From assembly GCA_003524365.1 (NCBI GenBank), contig DQHS01000056.1, positions 3,598 to 18,714 on the forward strand: a stretch of 15,117 nt of DNA. Direction: 5' to 3'. Positions 7,171-14,535 of the stretch are shown here, piece after piece. Source of the stretch: Cellvibrio sp. Its GTDB lineage: Bacteria > Pseudomonadota > Gammaproteobacteria > Pseudomonadales > Cellvibrionaceae. The translations under genes and the position numbers were made by a program. The notes beneath the pieces were generated by a model. That model was not told the DNA's origin, ran no database searches, and saw nothing but the letters and a program-made list of their open reading frames with translations. The stretch's first letter is position 1; every line of letters begins with the position of its first letter.

Positions 7171-8694
7171 ATGAAAATTAAACGCGTAGCAATTGTCGGT
7201 GGTGGTACTGCGGGTTGGTTAGCTGCGAATCACTTGGGCGTAGAGCTTAGTCGCGATCCTGAAATTGAAATCACACTGATAGAATCAAAAGATATTCCTA
7301 TTATCGGCGTGGGAGAGGGTACGGTTCCGCAGATCAAAGCGACTTTGAAGCGATTTGGAATATCGGAAATAGATTTGCTGTCCAGTTGCGATGCCACTTT
7401 TAAGCAAGGAATTAAATTCGCACATTGGATGGATGCGGAAAAGCACGGCGCAGATAATTTTTATTATCATCCTTTCAGTTCGCCTTACCCCTCGGGTTTT
7501 GATGTCACTAATTACTGGCTAAATAATAAATCGGCGTTCGAGTTTTCAAAACTCTCCGAGATCTACTCGGTGGCCGAGCTGAATCGCTCGCCCAAGCAAA
7601 AATCATCACCGCCTTATATGGGTTTGGTGGACTACGCTTATCATTTTAATGCGCTTAAATTTGCTGACCTATTGGCTAAAAATGCACGTGAAAAATTTGC
7701 TGTTAAGCATGTATTCGAAACTATTTCCCAAGTCACGCTAAATGCGGATGGCGGTATTAAGGGATTTGTTTATGCAACTGGTCGGGCAGAAGAGTTTGAT
7801 TTTTTTATAGATTGTAGCGGGTTTTCGTCGCTCTTAATTGGCGAGACTTTGGGTGTGCCTTTCCTCGATAAATCGGCACAGATTTTGACTGATACTGCTC
7901 TAGCTATTCAGGAGCCTATCGCTGAGACTGATGAAATCCTGCCTTATACATTGGCAACTGCACACAAAGCTGGTTGGAGTTGGGATATCCCCTTGACTCA
8001 TCGCAGAGGTGTAGGTTTTGTCTATTCATCCCGGCATATGACCGAGAGTGAAGCGATTGGAGATTTTTCGACGTATCTTGGGCGAGATCTCCAAAATAGC
8101 AGCCTTAGAAAAATTCCTATGACAATTGGTTATCGGGAATCTTTTTGGAAAAAGAATTGTGTTGCATTAGGTCTGGCGCAAGGGTTTGTTGAACCCTTAG
8201 AGGCAACGTCAATTTTAGTCACTGATTTTGCCGCATCGCTACTGGCTAGAAACTTTCCAAAAATGATTGATGATATTCCAGTCGTGTCTGAGTATTGCAA
8301 TAAAGCGGTTCGCTACACATGGGAGCGCGTGATTGATTTTGTACAGCTGCACTATTTAATCTCAGACCGCCGGGATTCGGAGTTTTGGATTGATAACACC
8401 GAAAACAAGGTGATGTCTGATGTGTTGCGGGAACGCCTTGCATTATGGGAAATCGGTGCACCCAAAAAGACAGATTTTTTCAGCGCGTTTGATATTTTTG
8501 GTGTAGAGAATCATCTGTTCGTACTTTATGGTATGGACTATCCAACAAGACCGAGTGTACTTGGCGCCAAAGAAGCAGTGCGGGCAAAAGAATTGGTACG
8601 TGAAGTTCAGGAAAAATCCTTACAGATGGCAAATTCGCTTTTGTCTCATCGTGCCTGGTTAGATGAGTTGAAAAAAGCACTCGCATCCCGCTAG
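7171..8694 (+). CDS. Flavin-dependent halogenase of the tryptophan halogenase family
   Basis: A 507-residue protein with the FAD-binding GGGTAGW (10-16) and the conserved start-region block GVGEGTVPQI (46-55). K78 in ATFKQGIKF stands where PrnA and RebH have the catalytic lysine K79. The halogenase signature WxWxIP is present as WSWDIP (269-274). EPLEATS (341-347) aligns with the PrnA EPLES region; E344 is kept and the following serine is alanine. These enzymes make hypohalous acid from FADH2, O2 and halide and transfer it to an aromatic substrate. All key motifs are present, so it is likely active, but the substrate is unknown; homologues beside TonB-dependent receptors are common and mostly unassigned. 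The start is ATG 7171 (GGTAAG 6 bases upstream); GTG 7168 is possible. A flavin reductase partner is not in the window. Confidence 0.9.
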   Translation: MKIKRVAIVGGGTAGWLAANHLGVELSRDPEIEITLIESKDIPIIGVGEGTVPQIKATLKRFGISEIDLLSSCDATFKQGIKFAHWMDAEKHGADNFYYHPFSSPYPSGFDVTNYWLNNKSAFEFSKLSEIYSVAELNRSPKQKSSPPYMGLVDYAYHFNALKFADLLAKNAREKFAVKHVFETISQVTLNADGGIKGFVYATGRAEEFDFFIDCSGFSSLLIGETLGVPFLDKSAQILTDTALAIQEPIAETDEILPYTLATAHKAGWSWDIPLTHRRGVGFVYSSRHMTESEAIGDFSTYLGRDLQNSSLRKIPMTIGYRESFWKKNCVALGLAQGFVEPLEATSILVTDFAASLLARNFPKMIDDIPVVSEYCNKAVRYTWERVIDFVQLHYLISDRRDSEFWIDNTENKVMSDVLRERLALWEIGAPKKTDFFSAFDIFGVENHLFVLYGMDYPTRPSVLGAKEAVRAKELVREVQEKSLQMANSLLSHRAWLDELKKALASR

Positions 8695-8787
8695 TTTTTT
8701 CAGAGTTACAATCGATGTTGTTAAAGATAATTGGTATTGGTAGCGATTAAATGCAGCGGATAAATAGAGTGGGGGAGACGCCGAATA

Positions 8788-9489
8788 ATGGTTAATGACG
8801 AATTGATTATGCAAACTCTGTACATGGGTGATGAAAAAAATAAAGTGTTGTGTTTTGACGATTTTCTAACAGATCCGAATGCGCTTATTGATCATGCCCT
8901 GCAATCGACATTTTCGCCTTATGCGGCGGCGGCGCAGCGCAAAGGTTATCCGGGGGTTCGAGCACCGGCGCCGGTTGAGTTTGGTAGTCAACTGAGGGAG
9001 CGACTTGGTGAAATCGTAAAGAGGGAGTTTGCTATTCCTGCATCAGCCAAAATTACACCGCTGCAAGATGCTATGTGCCTGATGACTGTACCAGAAACGG
9101 AGCTGGGTCCTTTGCAGCGTATTCCTCATTTTGACGCGAGTAATCCACAATTTTTTGCCACGCTGCTGTATTTATGTGGCGAAGAGCACGGCGGTACCGG
9201 TTTTTATCGGCATAACAGCACCGGCTATGAGACGATTACGCCTGAGCGATGCGACAAATATTTGGATGCATCCTACGAAGAGCTTAATGCGACCAAACCT
9301 GACAGAAATTATTTTTCTGAATCGAATAATTTTTTTACCAAGGTTGGATTTATTCCTGCCCGTTTTAATCGTCTGGTGGTTTATCGCGGCTGCGTGCTTC
9401 ACTCCGCTAATATTTTGTCCGGGCTAAGCCTCAATCCCGATCCCGGTGCCGGGCGACTCACTGCAAATATTTTCTTTAGTTTTGACTGA
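8788..9489 (+). CDS. DUF6445 family protein, putative 2OG/Fe(II)-type oxygenase fold
   Basis: A 233-residue, apparently cytoplasmic protein without signal peptide or membrane segments. I recognise it as DUF6445-like: an N-terminal VLCFDDFLTDPNALIDHAL (20-38), a central YPGVRAP (54-60), and a C-terminal half that resembles a double-stranded beta-helix. In that half H114-F-D116, H205 and R223 follow the HxD...H...R pattern that binds Fe(II) and 2-oxoglutarate in dioxygenases, with GGTGFYRH (135-142) between them. The catalytic reading is my inference. GGGGGAG lies 10 bases before the start. It follows the halogenase by 93 bases and is probably co-transcribed with it. It may act with the halogenase on the same unknown substrate. 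No terminator is seen directly after it. Confidence 0.75.
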   Translation: MVNDELIMQTLYMGDEKNKVLCFDDFLTDPNALIDHALQSTFSPYAAAAQRKGYPGVRAPAPVEFGSQLRERLGEIVKREFAIPASAKITPLQDAMCLMTVPETELGPLQRIPHFDASNPQFFATLLYLCGEEHGGTGFYRHNSTGYETITPERCDKYLDASYEELNATKPDRNYFSESNNFFTKVGFIPARFNRLVVYRGCVLHSANILSGLSLNPDPGAGRLTANIFFSFD

Positions 9490-9625
9490 TGAAAATGTGC
9501 AGGGTTTGGTGATGGGGCTGGCATTATTTTCCGTCAATAATTTGTTTCTTTTTTTCTACACCTCTGGTGCTATTCCACCACAATTCCCTATTTTTCTTGG
9601 GCGCCTAAAAAAACTCAAATTTTCT

Positions 9626-9640
9626 TTGACAACGTTGTCT
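9626..9640. promoter_or_regulatory. LacI-family (probable NagR) operator, copy 2
   Basis: Identical over 15 bases, TTGACAACGTTGTCT, to the site before the receptor gene, with the palindromic core at 9628-9639. It covers the -35 box and half the spacer of the promoter at 9626-9654, so bound repressor would exclude RNA polymerase. GlcNAc-6-phosphate or a related sugar phosphate is the expected inducer for NagR proteins; that is family knowledge, not visible here. Confidence 0.85.
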
Positions 9641-9654
9641 GGTCGGCGTAATCT
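9626..9654 (+). promoter_or_regulatory. Sigma70-type promoter under the operator
   Basis: The consensus -35 TTGACA (9626-9631) and the -10-like TAATCT (9649-9654) are separated by exactly 17 bases. The predicted start is near 9661. The -10 keeps the important first, second and last bases of TATAAT. It points to the hairpin, the terminator and then nagK. Confidence 0.6.
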
Positions 9655-9668
9655 AAGTCTGTCCGATG

Positions 9669-9714
9669 ATGATATCTGGGCCCGATAACTCTCCTTATCT
9701 GGTCCAGATATCAT
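9669..9714 (+). repeat. Long hairpin with C-rich loop in the nag leader
   Basis: ATGATATCTGG (9669-9679) pairs perfectly with 9704-9714. The stem goes on with G-U and CC/GG (9680-9682 with 9701-9703), a C/T mismatch, and GATAA (9684-9688) with TTATC (9695-9699). The loop is CTCTCC (9689-9694). Confidence 0.8.
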
Positions 9715-9752
9715 GGGGCATGAGTTCTCTAGAGCTGTAGTAGTGGTCTTGT

Positions 9753-9784
9753 GGTTAGTGTCCTGCGGGGCACTAACCTTTTTT
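9753..9784 (+). terminator. Intrinsic terminator inside the nagK leader
   Basis: GGTTAGTG (9753-9760) pairs with CACTAACC (9771-9778). The stem extends inward by T-G and two C-G pairs to a TGCG loop, and TTTTTT follows directly. It lies downstream of the operator promoter and 125 bases before the nagK start, which is unusual for a leader unless termination is conditional or a separate RNA ends here. Confidence 0.85.
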
Positions 9785-9909
9785 AACTGTCTGTTATGAT
9801 CGCAGTTTTATCCGGGATATTTTGCCCGCGAGAATAGTCAAATTTTTTGGGTATCTGGCGCTGAGATTGAGGCGACCGGGTATTTGCTCTAAAAATAAAG
9901 AGGTAGATC

Positions 9910-10836
9910 ATGGCAAAGATGCCACTCGGCGAGCAAACCTTGTTTATAGGAATTGATGGGGGCGGTACCAAGTGTCGCGCCAGTATCATGACTGCCGATC
10001 TACAGGTGTTGGGCACAGGCGTTGGTGGCCCTGCCAATCCCTTCCAAGGCGTACAACAAGCCAAAGATTCTATCCGCACTGCAACCGAGCTCGCGCTGAT
10101 TGATGCTGGGTTACCGCCTTCCGTTATGAATGAGTTGATTGCAGGTGCTGGTCTTGCTGGTGTCAATGTTCCCAGTCTCTATGACGTGATGTCGGCTTGG
10201 GGGCATCCCTTCAAAGAAATGTATCTCACGACTGACCTCCACATCGCTTGTTTGGGTGCCCATAATCACGATGAAGGTGCGGTGATGATTTGTGGTACCG
10301 GTTCTTGCGGCTACTCTTTTGTTAACAATCAATCTCTGTTTATTGGCGGCCATGGGTTTCCCATCGGTGACAAAGGTAGTGGCGCTTGGATGGGTTTGGA
10401 AGCAATTCAAGCCATTTTGTTAGCATCCGATGATCTGGGTCCAAAAACCAGCCTGAGTGAATCCATTGGGGAATTCTTGCAGGCATCTGGTGTGATGATC
10501 GTAGACCGTATGTTTGGAGCCAAGCAGGGCGACTACGCCAAATTTGCCATTTTTGTGGTGGATGCCGCCGATGCTGGCGATGCAGTTGCCATCAGTATTG
10601 CCAAAGAAGGTGCTGCCTACATGAGCGCCGTTGCGCGCAAGTTGTGGGCAACGCAGCCCGGTCGCATGTCGATCATTGGCGGTTTGGCCCCGCGCCTGAT
10701 TCCCTGGATGGAACAGGATATGGCTAACAATCTTTCCCCCGCTTTATATCAACCAGAATTCGGCGCCGTGTATTTCGCCAAACAGCGTTTCAAACAAGCC
10801 AATAATAATCAGAGTGTTTTAATCACTGCTATTTAA
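9910..10836 (+). CDS. nagK: N-acetylglucosamine kinase, BadF/BadG ATPase family
   Basis: A 308-residue cytoplasmic kinase of the ASKHA fold that phosphorylates GlcNAc at O6 with ATP, giving the substrate of NagA. The phosphate-1 motif DGGGTKC is at 16-22, TTD at 107-109 holds the likely catalytic Asp, phosphate-2 GTGSCG is at 129-134, GGHGFPIGDKGSGAWMG at 146-162, and the adenosine motif IIGGLAPR at 255-262. These fit the eukaryotic-like NAGK/BadF group used in Shewanella-type nag pathways, not the E. coli ROK NagK. The start ATG 9910 has AGAGGT 6 bases upstream. It is the first gene of the nag operon; nagP begins 15 bases after its stop. A phosphorylating kinase fits a permease that brings in free GlcNAc without a PTS. 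Confidence 0.92.
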   Translation: MAKMPLGEQTLFIGIDGGGTKCRASIMTADLQVLGTGVGGPANPFQGVQQAKDSIRTATELALIDAGLPPSVMNELIAGAGLAGVNVPSLYDVMSAWGHPFKEMYLTTDLHIACLGAHNHDEGAVMICGTGSCGYSFVNNQSLFIGGHGFPIGDKGSGAWMGLEAIQAILLASDDLGPKTSLSESIGEFLQASGVMIVDRMFGAKQGDYAKFAIFVVDAADAGDAVAISIAKEGAAYMSAVARKLWATQPGRMSIIGGLAPRLIPWMEQDMANNLSPALYQPEFGAVYFAKQRFKQANNNQSVLITAI

Positions 10837-10851
10837 TGCGAGAACTTGATC

Positions 10852-12156
10852 ATGAGTAACGACGCGATTGCTGTCCCGGCGCCGGGCGTAAATTCAAAGA
10901 GTGCATTTCTTCCCTTGGCAATGATTGCCGGGATGTTTTTTATTTTCGGATTCGTCACTTGGCTTAATGGCTCGTTGATGCCTTACTTGGAAGTAGTATT
11001 GGCGCTAACGCCATTTCAGGCTTCATTTATTCTGTTTTCTTTTTATATTGCGGTAACCGTTTTTTCACTGCCATCCTCTTGGATAATTCGTAAGGTTGGT
11101 TACAAGAATGGTATGGCAATTGGTTTAGCCACCATGGCTTCGGCTGCACTTATTTATATCCCGGCAGCAAAAACCCACTGGTTTGGTATGTTCTTGATTG
11201 GCCAATTTATGATGGGTGCCGGGCAAACGCTGGTACAAACAGCGGTGAATCCTTATGTCGTAAAAATGGGGCCGGAAGAGTCTGCTGCGCGTCGTATTAG
11301 CATCATGGGTATTCTCAACAAATCTGCCGGTATTGTTGCACCTCTTGTATTTACCGCATTGATTTTGGGTGGTATGACTGGGCATCCCACTACTACACCA
11401 ACTCCTGAAGAAATCGAGCAGATGGCAAGTAATTTGGTAATGCCATATATTTATATGGCGTTAGTGATTGGTGCCGTTGCGCTTCTGGTAAAATTTTCCT
11501 CCTTGCCTGAGTTGGCATCTGAAGAGGATAGTTCAGAAAAATTACCTCTGCGTGGTGCGTTGCAATTTCCAAATCTGGTATTAGGTGTTATCGCCTTGTT
11601 CCTTTACGTAGGTGTAGAAGTAATTGCCGGTGATACGATTGGCGCATATGGGCGCAGCATCGGTTTTAGCAACTTCTCCATTCTTACTTCTATCACTATG
11701 ACGTGTATGGTGATTGGCTACATCCTTGGAATTATATTAATTCCACGCGTTATTTCTCAGCAAAATATGTTGTTAGTCTCTGCTGCACTCGGTGTGTTTA
11801 TCAGCCTTTGCATCGTATTCGGTAGCAACGAATCCACTTCTATTTCTTCTCTGTTTGCCTTCCTTGGTGCACCTGCAATTCCCAACACTATTCTGTGTAT
11901 CGCATTACTGGGGTTGGCTAATGCAATCGTATGGCCCGCGATTTGGCCCTTGGCGTTAAGTGGTTTAGGCAAATACACTGCAACGGGTTCTGCGTTGCTG
12001 ATCATGGCTATTGCGGGTGGTGCAGTGGTGCCAGTGATCATGGGGGCGCTATCAACGGTTATCGATCGCCAGACGGCATATATTGTGATGACCCCCTGTT
12101 ATATATTTATCCTCTTTTATGCAGCTAAAGGATACAAACTGCGCAGTTGGAAATAA
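10852..12156 (+). CDS. nagP: N-acetylglucosamine permease NagP, MFS sugar transporter
   Basis: A 434-residue inner-membrane protein with about 12 hydrophobic segments and a charged mid-loop (SEEDSSEKL near 224-232), of the FHS/GluP-FucP sugar:proton symporter family. Typical stretches are FFIFGFVTWLNGSLMPYL (about 28-46), GAGQTLVQTAVNPYV (about 121-135), and YVGVEVIAGDTI (around 255). It would import free GlcNAc for NagK. The frame continues upstream to TTG 10846, but ATG 10852 is chosen, with a GAGAA ribosome site 6 bases upstream (10840-10845). It sits between nagK and nagX with a 45-base gap to nagX and no terminator, so it is in the same operon. The sugar is assigned from context and from Shewanella NagP. 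Confidence 0.92.
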   Translation: MSNDAIAVPAPGVNSKSAFLPLAMIAGMFFIFGFVTWLNGSLMPYLEVVLALTPFQASFILFSFYIAVTVFSLPSSWIIRKVGYKNGMAIGLATMASAALIYIPAAKTHWFGMFLIGQFMMGAGQTLVQTAVNPYVVKMGPEESAARRISIMGILNKSAGIVAPLVFTALILGGMTGHPTTTPTPEEIEQMASNLVMPYIYMALVIGAVALLVKFSSLPELASEEDSSEKLPLRGALQFPNLVLGVIALFLYVGVEVIAGDTIGAYGRSIGFSNFSILTSITMTCMVIGYILGIILIPRVISQQNMLLVSAALGVFISLCIVFGSNESTSISSLFAFLGAPAIPNTILCIALLGLANAIVWPAIWPLALSGLGKYTATGSALLIMAIAGGAVVPVIMGALSTVIDRQTAYIVMTPCYIFILFYAAKGYKLRSWK

Positions 12157-12201
12157 TTTTTACCCTTTAGTAGTACAGCCACATCATCTGCGAGGTATCC
12201 G

Positions 12202-13290
12202 ATGGTCAAGCAGCGTTTTCTAGCGTTGGATGTGATGCGTGGTTTGACCCTCGCGTTGATGATTTTAGTAAACACTCCCGGTTCCTGGGAGTTTGTCTAC
12301 GGACCCTTGCTCCATGCTGATTGGCATGGGGCAACGCCCACTGATTTTGTATTTCCTTTCTTTATGTTCATCGTCGGCTCGGCAATGTATTTCGCCGTGC
12401 GTGGTTTGAGTTCACTTGATTTTGCCGCACAATCTAAAAAAATCCTGCGCCGTGTTGCGTTGTTATTTTTAATCGGTGTGCTGCTTGCCGCATATCCCTT
12501 TACCGAAAGCCTTGAACAATGGCGGGTGATGGGCGTTTTGCAACGCATCGCAATCGCTTATGGTTTTGCCGCATTTATTATTTTGTATTTTGGGTTTTCC
12601 GGAAGGATAGTGGTCTGCGCAATTTTATTGATTGGCTATTGGGCATTGTTAAATTTATCTGCTGAGCCTTACAGTCTTGAGCATAACATTGTTCGCCAAT
12701 TTGATTTGAGCGTGCTTGGTGCCAGCCACTTGTGGCAAGGGAAAGGCATGCCCTTTGATCCAGAAGGTATCCTGAGCACTTTTCCCTCGATAGTGAATGT
12801 GATTATCGGCTATGAAGCAACGCGAGTATTACTTGCGGGTGAAGATAAAGAAAAAGCGTTGAGTAAATTGTTTGTATCGGCGTTGGCATTGATTGGTGTG
12901 GCATTGTTGTGGAATACCCTATTCCCGATCAATAAATCCTTGTGGACCAGCTCGTTTGTAGTGCTGACCTGTGGCGTTGCTATTTTGATGCTGATTTTAT
13001 TGGTGAAGCTTGAACAGTCGGCGGCAGCCAATAGTATCAAACCTGTGTATCACTTCTTTGAAATCATTGGCAAGAATCCGCTGTTTATTTATGTGTTGTC
13101 GGGTTTGCTGGCAACCACACTCTATTTAATTCCTATCGGTGACCAGTCAGCCTACACTGCACTTTATGGTGCTTTCCGCCGTGTTACGGATCCTTATCTT
13201 GCATCGTTGCTATTTGCATTGTTGATGGTAGGCATTTTATGGTTGGTTGCTTGGGTATTACACAAGCGCAACATTATTATCAGTTTGTAA
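12202..13290 (+). CDS. nagX: NagX, HGSNAT-like (DUF5009) inner-membrane protein
   Basis: A 362-residue polytopic membrane protein with about 10 hydrophobic segments. The N-terminus RFLALDVMRGLTLALMILVN (5-24) and the block HADWHGATPTDFVFPFFMFIVG (38-59) are those of the heparan-alpha-glucosaminide N-acetyltransferase-like family. H38 lines up, by my reading, with the active-site histidine of human HGSNAT. NagX genes occur in nag operons of Shewanella-type bacteria; the exact role is unproven. One view is transfer of acetyl groups from cytoplasmic acetyl-CoA to glucosamine on the outer side of the inner membrane, feeding NagP. GAGGTAT lies just before ATG 12202. It has 45- and 47-base gaps to nagP and nagA. 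Confidence 0.9.
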   Translation: MVKQRFLALDVMRGLTLALMILVNTPGSWEFVYGPLLHADWHGATPTDFVFPFFMFIVGSAMYFAVRGLSSLDFAAQSKKILRRVALLFLIGVLLAAYPFTESLEQWRVMGVLQRIAIAYGFAAFIILYFGFSGRIVVCAILLIGYWALLNLSAEPYSLEHNIVRQFDLSVLGASHLWQGKGMPFDPEGILSTFPSIVNVIIGYEATRVLLAGEDKEKALSKLFVSALALIGVALLWNTLFPINKSLWTSSFVVLTCGVAILMLILLVKLEQSAAANSIKPVYHFFEIIGKNPLFIYVLSGLLATTLYLIPIGDQSAYTALYGAFRRVTDPYLASLLFALLMVGILWLVAWVLHKRNIIISL

Positions 13291-13337
13291 CCTTTTGCTG
13301 TAGTTGATGCGGCGGATGATTTTTTACAGGTGTTGTT

Positions 13338-14495
13338 ATGAAACAGGCGTTAGTGGGCGCGCGCATTTTTACCGGTGAAGAGTTCCTGGATAATTATGCG
13401 GTAGTGGTCGCAGGCGAACAGATTGCAGCGCTGGTTCCTGCCGCTGAGTTGGATAAGTCTATTCCGCAAATTGTATTGGATGGCGGAGTTATTGCGCCGG
13501 GCTTTATCGACTTACAAGTTAATGGTGGCGGCGGTGCGTTTTTCACTAACGATACCAGTGTCAACGCAATTCAGACCATGTTGAATGGCCATCGCCCTAC
13601 AGGCACTACTTCATTGTTACCTACCCTAATCAGCGATACACGCGAAGTGCATCAAGCCGGTGTTAAAGCCGTTGCCGATGCAGTTGCTGTTGGGATGAAA
13701 GGCGTGCTGGGTGTGCACGTTGAAGGTCCATTTTTTGATATGGCGCGGCGCGGCGCACACAATGAACGCTACATTCGCGAGATGGAACAGGCAGACATCG
13801 ATTGGTTGGTTGCATCGTTAAAAGGCCAGCACGATTTTAAAGTCATGCTCACACTTGCACCTGAACATGCGGCGCCTGGTCAAATCAAACAATTAACCTC
13901 TGCAGGTGTCGTTGTTTGTGCTGGTCATACCGACGCGCATTACGAATCTGTAGTGGGCGCACTCAAAGAAGGTCTCTCCGGATTTACCCATTTGTATAAC
14001 GCGATGCGTCCAACCACTGGTCGTGAGCCCGGTGTTGTGGGTGCAGCGTTGGAAGATGCGAACAGTTGGTGCGGAATTATTATCGATACCTACCATGTGC
14101 ATGCGGCTTCCGCACGTATTGCTTGCGCAGCAAAACCCAAAGGTAAAATGTATTTGGTGACCGACGCTATGTCTACCGTCGGCTCACCTGAAAAATCGTT
14201 TCAGATTTACGGCGAAACCATTTATGAAAAAGATGGTTGTTTAGTGAATGCAGAAGGCCGTTTGGCAGGCAGTGCCATCGGGATGATTGATGCGGTGCGC
14301 CTGAATACCGAATGGGTTGGCATGGAGTTGAGTGAGAGCTTGCGTATGGCGGCGCTTTATCCTGCCGAGTTTATGCAGGTAGATAATTACCTCGGTAGAA
14401 TTCAGGTGGGTTTCCGTGCGGATTTGGTGCATTTTGACGATGACTATCGCGTAACTCACACCTGGGTTGCAGGCGATTTTTTGCGTCACAGTTAA
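13338..14495 (+). CDS. nagA: N-acetylglucosamine-6-phosphate deacetylase
   Basis: A 385-residue cytoplasmic amidohydrolase that turns GlcNAc-6-P into glucosamine-6-P and acetate. It shows GFIDLQVNG (55-63) in place of an HxH metal motif, as in E. coli NagA. Metal ligands are E129 in HVEGPFF, H197 in AGHTDA and H218 in THLYNAM. The substrate contact H253 lies in DTYHVH, catalytic D276 in VTDAM, and the late RLAGSAIGM is at 308-316. The length is normal for the family (about 380). AGGTG lies 7 bases before ATG 13338. It is placed between nagX and nagB with a 40-base gap to nagB. All visible residues point to an active single-metal enzyme. Confidence 0.96.
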   Translation: MKQALVGARIFTGEEFLDNYAVVVAGEQIAALVPAAELDKSIPQIVLDGGVIAPGFIDLQVNGGGGAFFTNDTSVNAIQTMLNGHRPTGTTSLLPTLISDTREVHQAGVKAVADAVAVGMKGVLGVHVEGPFFDMARRGAHNERYIREMEQADIDWLVASLKGQHDFKVMLTLAPEHAAPGQIKQLTSAGVVVCAGHTDAHYESVVGALKEGLSGFTHLYNAMRPTTGREPGVVGAALEDANSWCGIIIDTYHVHAASARIACAAKPKGKMYLVTDAMSTVGSPEKSFQIYGETIYEKDGCLVNAEGRLAGSAIGMIDAVRLNTEWVGMELSESLRMAALYPAEFMQVDNYLGRIQVGFRADLVHFDDDYRVTHTWVAGDFLRHS

Positions 14496-14535
14496 ATTTT
14501 ATTTTTTCGGTCAATACCACTCACTGGAGTGTTCA

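Larger units (their letters stand above)
9661..9784 (+). ncRNA. Candidate GlcNAc-regulated small RNA or attenuated leader
   Basis: A transcript starting near 9661 would be about 124 nt. It would form hairpin 9669-9714 (14 pairs including one G-U, a C/U mismatch, then GATAA/TTATC, loop CUCUCC) and end at an intrinsic terminator (9753-9784). Own promoter, stable 5' hairpin and terminator together are the layout of a bacterial small RNA; the same parts also fit a conditional terminator in the nagK leader. No small open frame with a good ribosome site was found in it. Not recognised as a known RNA family. Confidence 0.45.
9490..9909 (+). other. 420-base regulatory leader region before nagK
   Basis: From left to right: T-rich, apparently non-coding sequence (9490-9620); promoter and operator (9626-9654); a long hairpin (9669-9714); the self-complementary CTCTAGAG near 9727-9734; an intrinsic terminator (9753-9784); and 125 bases to the nagK start without a convincing second promoter. 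TTGAGG 9867-9872 with TAAAAA 9890-9895 at 17-base spacing is a weak candidate lying very near the ribosome site AGAGGT. An 80-codon open frame over 9446-9688 overlaps the previous gene and has no homology I recognise. Confidence 0.6.

Noticed and set aside
8731..8765. Possible promoter before DUF6445 (TTGGTA 8737-8742 with ATAAAT 8760-8765)
   Set aside because: The -10 is poor and would start transcription on top of the ribosome site; not better than chance in AT-rich sequence.
9446..9688. 80-residue + strand frame across the end of DUF6445 and the operator
   Set aside because: No clear ribosome site, contains operator and promoter, no family resemblance.
9867..9895. Second nagK promoter (TTGAGG-17-TAAAAA)
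   Set aside because: Only weak match, and the start would fall at the ribosome binding site; kept as an open alternative, not annotated.
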